In this document: one piece after another, positions 63,161-64,000 of the stretch
Layout: each line of letters opens with the position of its first letter
Position numbering within the stretch: the stretch's first letter is position 1
From: Bacillus kexueae
GTDB taxonomy: Bacteria; Bacillota; Bacilli; Bacillales; Aeribacillaceae
NCBI RefSeq assembly: GCF_022809095.1
Contig: NZ_JALAZE010000001.1
Coordinates: 186,001 to 250,000 of the forward strand
Length of the DNA: 64,000 nt
Direction: 5' to 3'
Translations under genes and position numbers: made by a program
The notes under the pieces: generated by a model
The model's database searches: none
What the model was told of the DNA's origin: nothing
What the model saw: the letters and a program-made list of their open reading frames with translations, nothing else

Positions 63161-63329
63161 GTGTGCCTCCTTTTTCATCAAACCTTTCCTATAACAAAAT
63201 ACCATAGATTTATCATGAATTGGGGATTAATTTCATATTTTCTTCACAAATTACGCTCCAAATTTTCCAATTATTCGAATAACAGGTATAATGGAATTAG
63301 ATTATGAAAAGAAAGGAATTGTTATTTGT

Positions 63330-63965
63330 ATGGCTCTCACTCACACATACAGTCGCAAAGAAGAGATTGCCAATGCCATCACCCACGGAATTGGTTTTCT
63401 TTTAAGTATTGCGGCTCTTGTCATTTTAATTGTTCAGGCAGTGCAAGCTGGGACTGTTTGGCATGTAGTTAGCTTTTCGATTTACGGGGCAACGATGATA
63501 TTTTTGTATTTATCGTCAACGCTTGTGCATAGTTTTCCAGATGGAAAGATTAAAGATCTTTTTGAAATTTTTGACCATGCTGCCATCTACTTATTTATTG
63601 CCGGAACGTACACACCTATTTTATTTATAACGTTAAGAGGAACACTTGGGTGGACTTTGTTTGGAATTGTGTGGGGAATTGCCATCTTTGGGGTTGTTTT
63701 TAAAGTTTTTTTCGTAAAGCGCTTTTTATTTACGTCGACCCTATTATACGTTTTAATGGGGTGGATTATCGTATTTGCCTGGAAGCCGCTAACGTTCGAG
63801 TTTCCACTTGTCGGTATGTATTTCCTTGTCATCGGCGGAGTCTTATATACAGTAGGAACCATTTTTTACGTTTGGCGAAGCTTTCCATTTCACCATGCCG
63901 TATGGCACCTGTTCGTCATTGCAGGTTCTGTATTCCACTTCTTCGCGATATTACAATTAACTTAA
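63330..63965 (+). CDS. Hemolysin III / PAQR-family membrane protein
   Basis: A 211-residue protein with seven membrane helices. YSRKEEIANAITHGIGFLLS is the usual start, with SSTLVHSFPD, FDHAAIYLFIAGTYTP and FHHAVWHLFVIAGSVFHFFA carrying the conserved histidines and aspartate of the PAQR/CREST zinc site. Related to B. subtilis YplQ. The start is set by homology; AAAGGAA is somewhat far (about 15 bases) upstream. The gene is complete, 35 bases before the window ends. Confidence 0.9.
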   Translation: MALTHTYSRKEEIANAITHGIGFLLSIAALVILIVQAVQAGTVWHVVSFSIYGATMIFLYLSSTLVHSFPDGKIKDLFEIFDHAAIYLFIAGTYTPILFITLRGTLGWTLFGIVWGIAIFGVVFKVFFVKRFLFTSTLLYVLMGWIIVFAWKPLTFEFPLVGMYFLVIGGVLYTVGTIFYVWRSFPFHHAVWHLFVIAGSVFHFFAILQLT

Positions 63966-64000
63966 GCGAGCTTGTAAATTGAACTATGTCAACGTCCATT

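Overview
The window is chromosomal DNA from an endospore-forming, low-GC member of the Bacillaceae. The support is a gerA-type germinant-receptor operon, a CotF-like coat protein, MreBH and RodA, a LytS/LytT pair, the complete yknWXYZ order, a ycgF-ycgG-ycgH-ycgI block, CcpA-type cre sites, and Shine-Dalgarno motifs of the AGGAGG type. I saw no rRNA, tRNA, prophage, insertion-sequence transposase or CRISPR array. The accessory character comes from repeats and small regulons rather than from islands.

Layout. 1-7.1 kb: end of a GNAT gene, mreBH, an Fbp-like small protein, a chemoreceptor, then a Na+-symporter/PLP-decarboxylase pair. 7.1-13.7 kb: pirin, a DUF3267 metalloprotease-like protein, a YdbM-like acyl-CoA dehydrogenase, an M29 aminopeptidase, a 1,045-bp array of 50 units of 21 bp, and a probable bicarbonate-uptake pair (MpsC-like plus SbtA). 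14-22 kb: LytS/LytT, a carbinolamine dehydratase, a secreted liquefying alpha-amylase with a cre site, and a CstA-type transporter whose upstream region has three 21-bp-phased LytTR-like repeats plus a perfect cre match. 22-30 kb: acyl-CoA synthetase, a DUF4349 lipoprotein, fruR-fruK-fruA, an alpha/beta hydrolase and an isochorismatase-fold protein without its catalytic residues. 30-41 kb: rodA, a broken GNAT gene, yknWXYZ behind a sigma-W-type promoter, and a ger operon preceded by a 36-codon ORF. 41-49.5 kb: moeA-moaE-moaD, an Fnr-type regulator with a C-terminal cysteine cluster, and the ycgIHGF block. 49.5-52.8 kb: an oxidoreductase plus ECF41 sigma factor behind a perfect ECF41-type promoter, then a coat protein. 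52.9-58 kb: a second 21-bp array and a nine-gene sulfane-sulfur (persulfide) cluster carrying CstR and five CstR-like operators. 58-64 kb: a StayGreen protein, a CtaG paralogue, a TIMP-like surface protein, a YdjO-like protein, an MprF-type synthase domain protein and a hemolysin III homologue.

How parts fit together. Carbon control recurs: amylase, fru and CstA all carry cre sites, and LytT probably adds pyruvate-type sensing to CstA. The persulfide cluster looks like a regulon written in DNA, with one operator in front of each of five transcription units. The least explained features are two kinds of non-coding repeat. One is a roughly 90-295 bp element found in five copies. Every copy starts directly after the T-tract of a rho-independent terminator, in the same orientation to that terminator, and lies between convergent genes. 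The other is a pair of long arrays of a 21-bp unit with a TATGCGCG core, about 41 kb apart. I regard these two as the best candidates for something undescribed.
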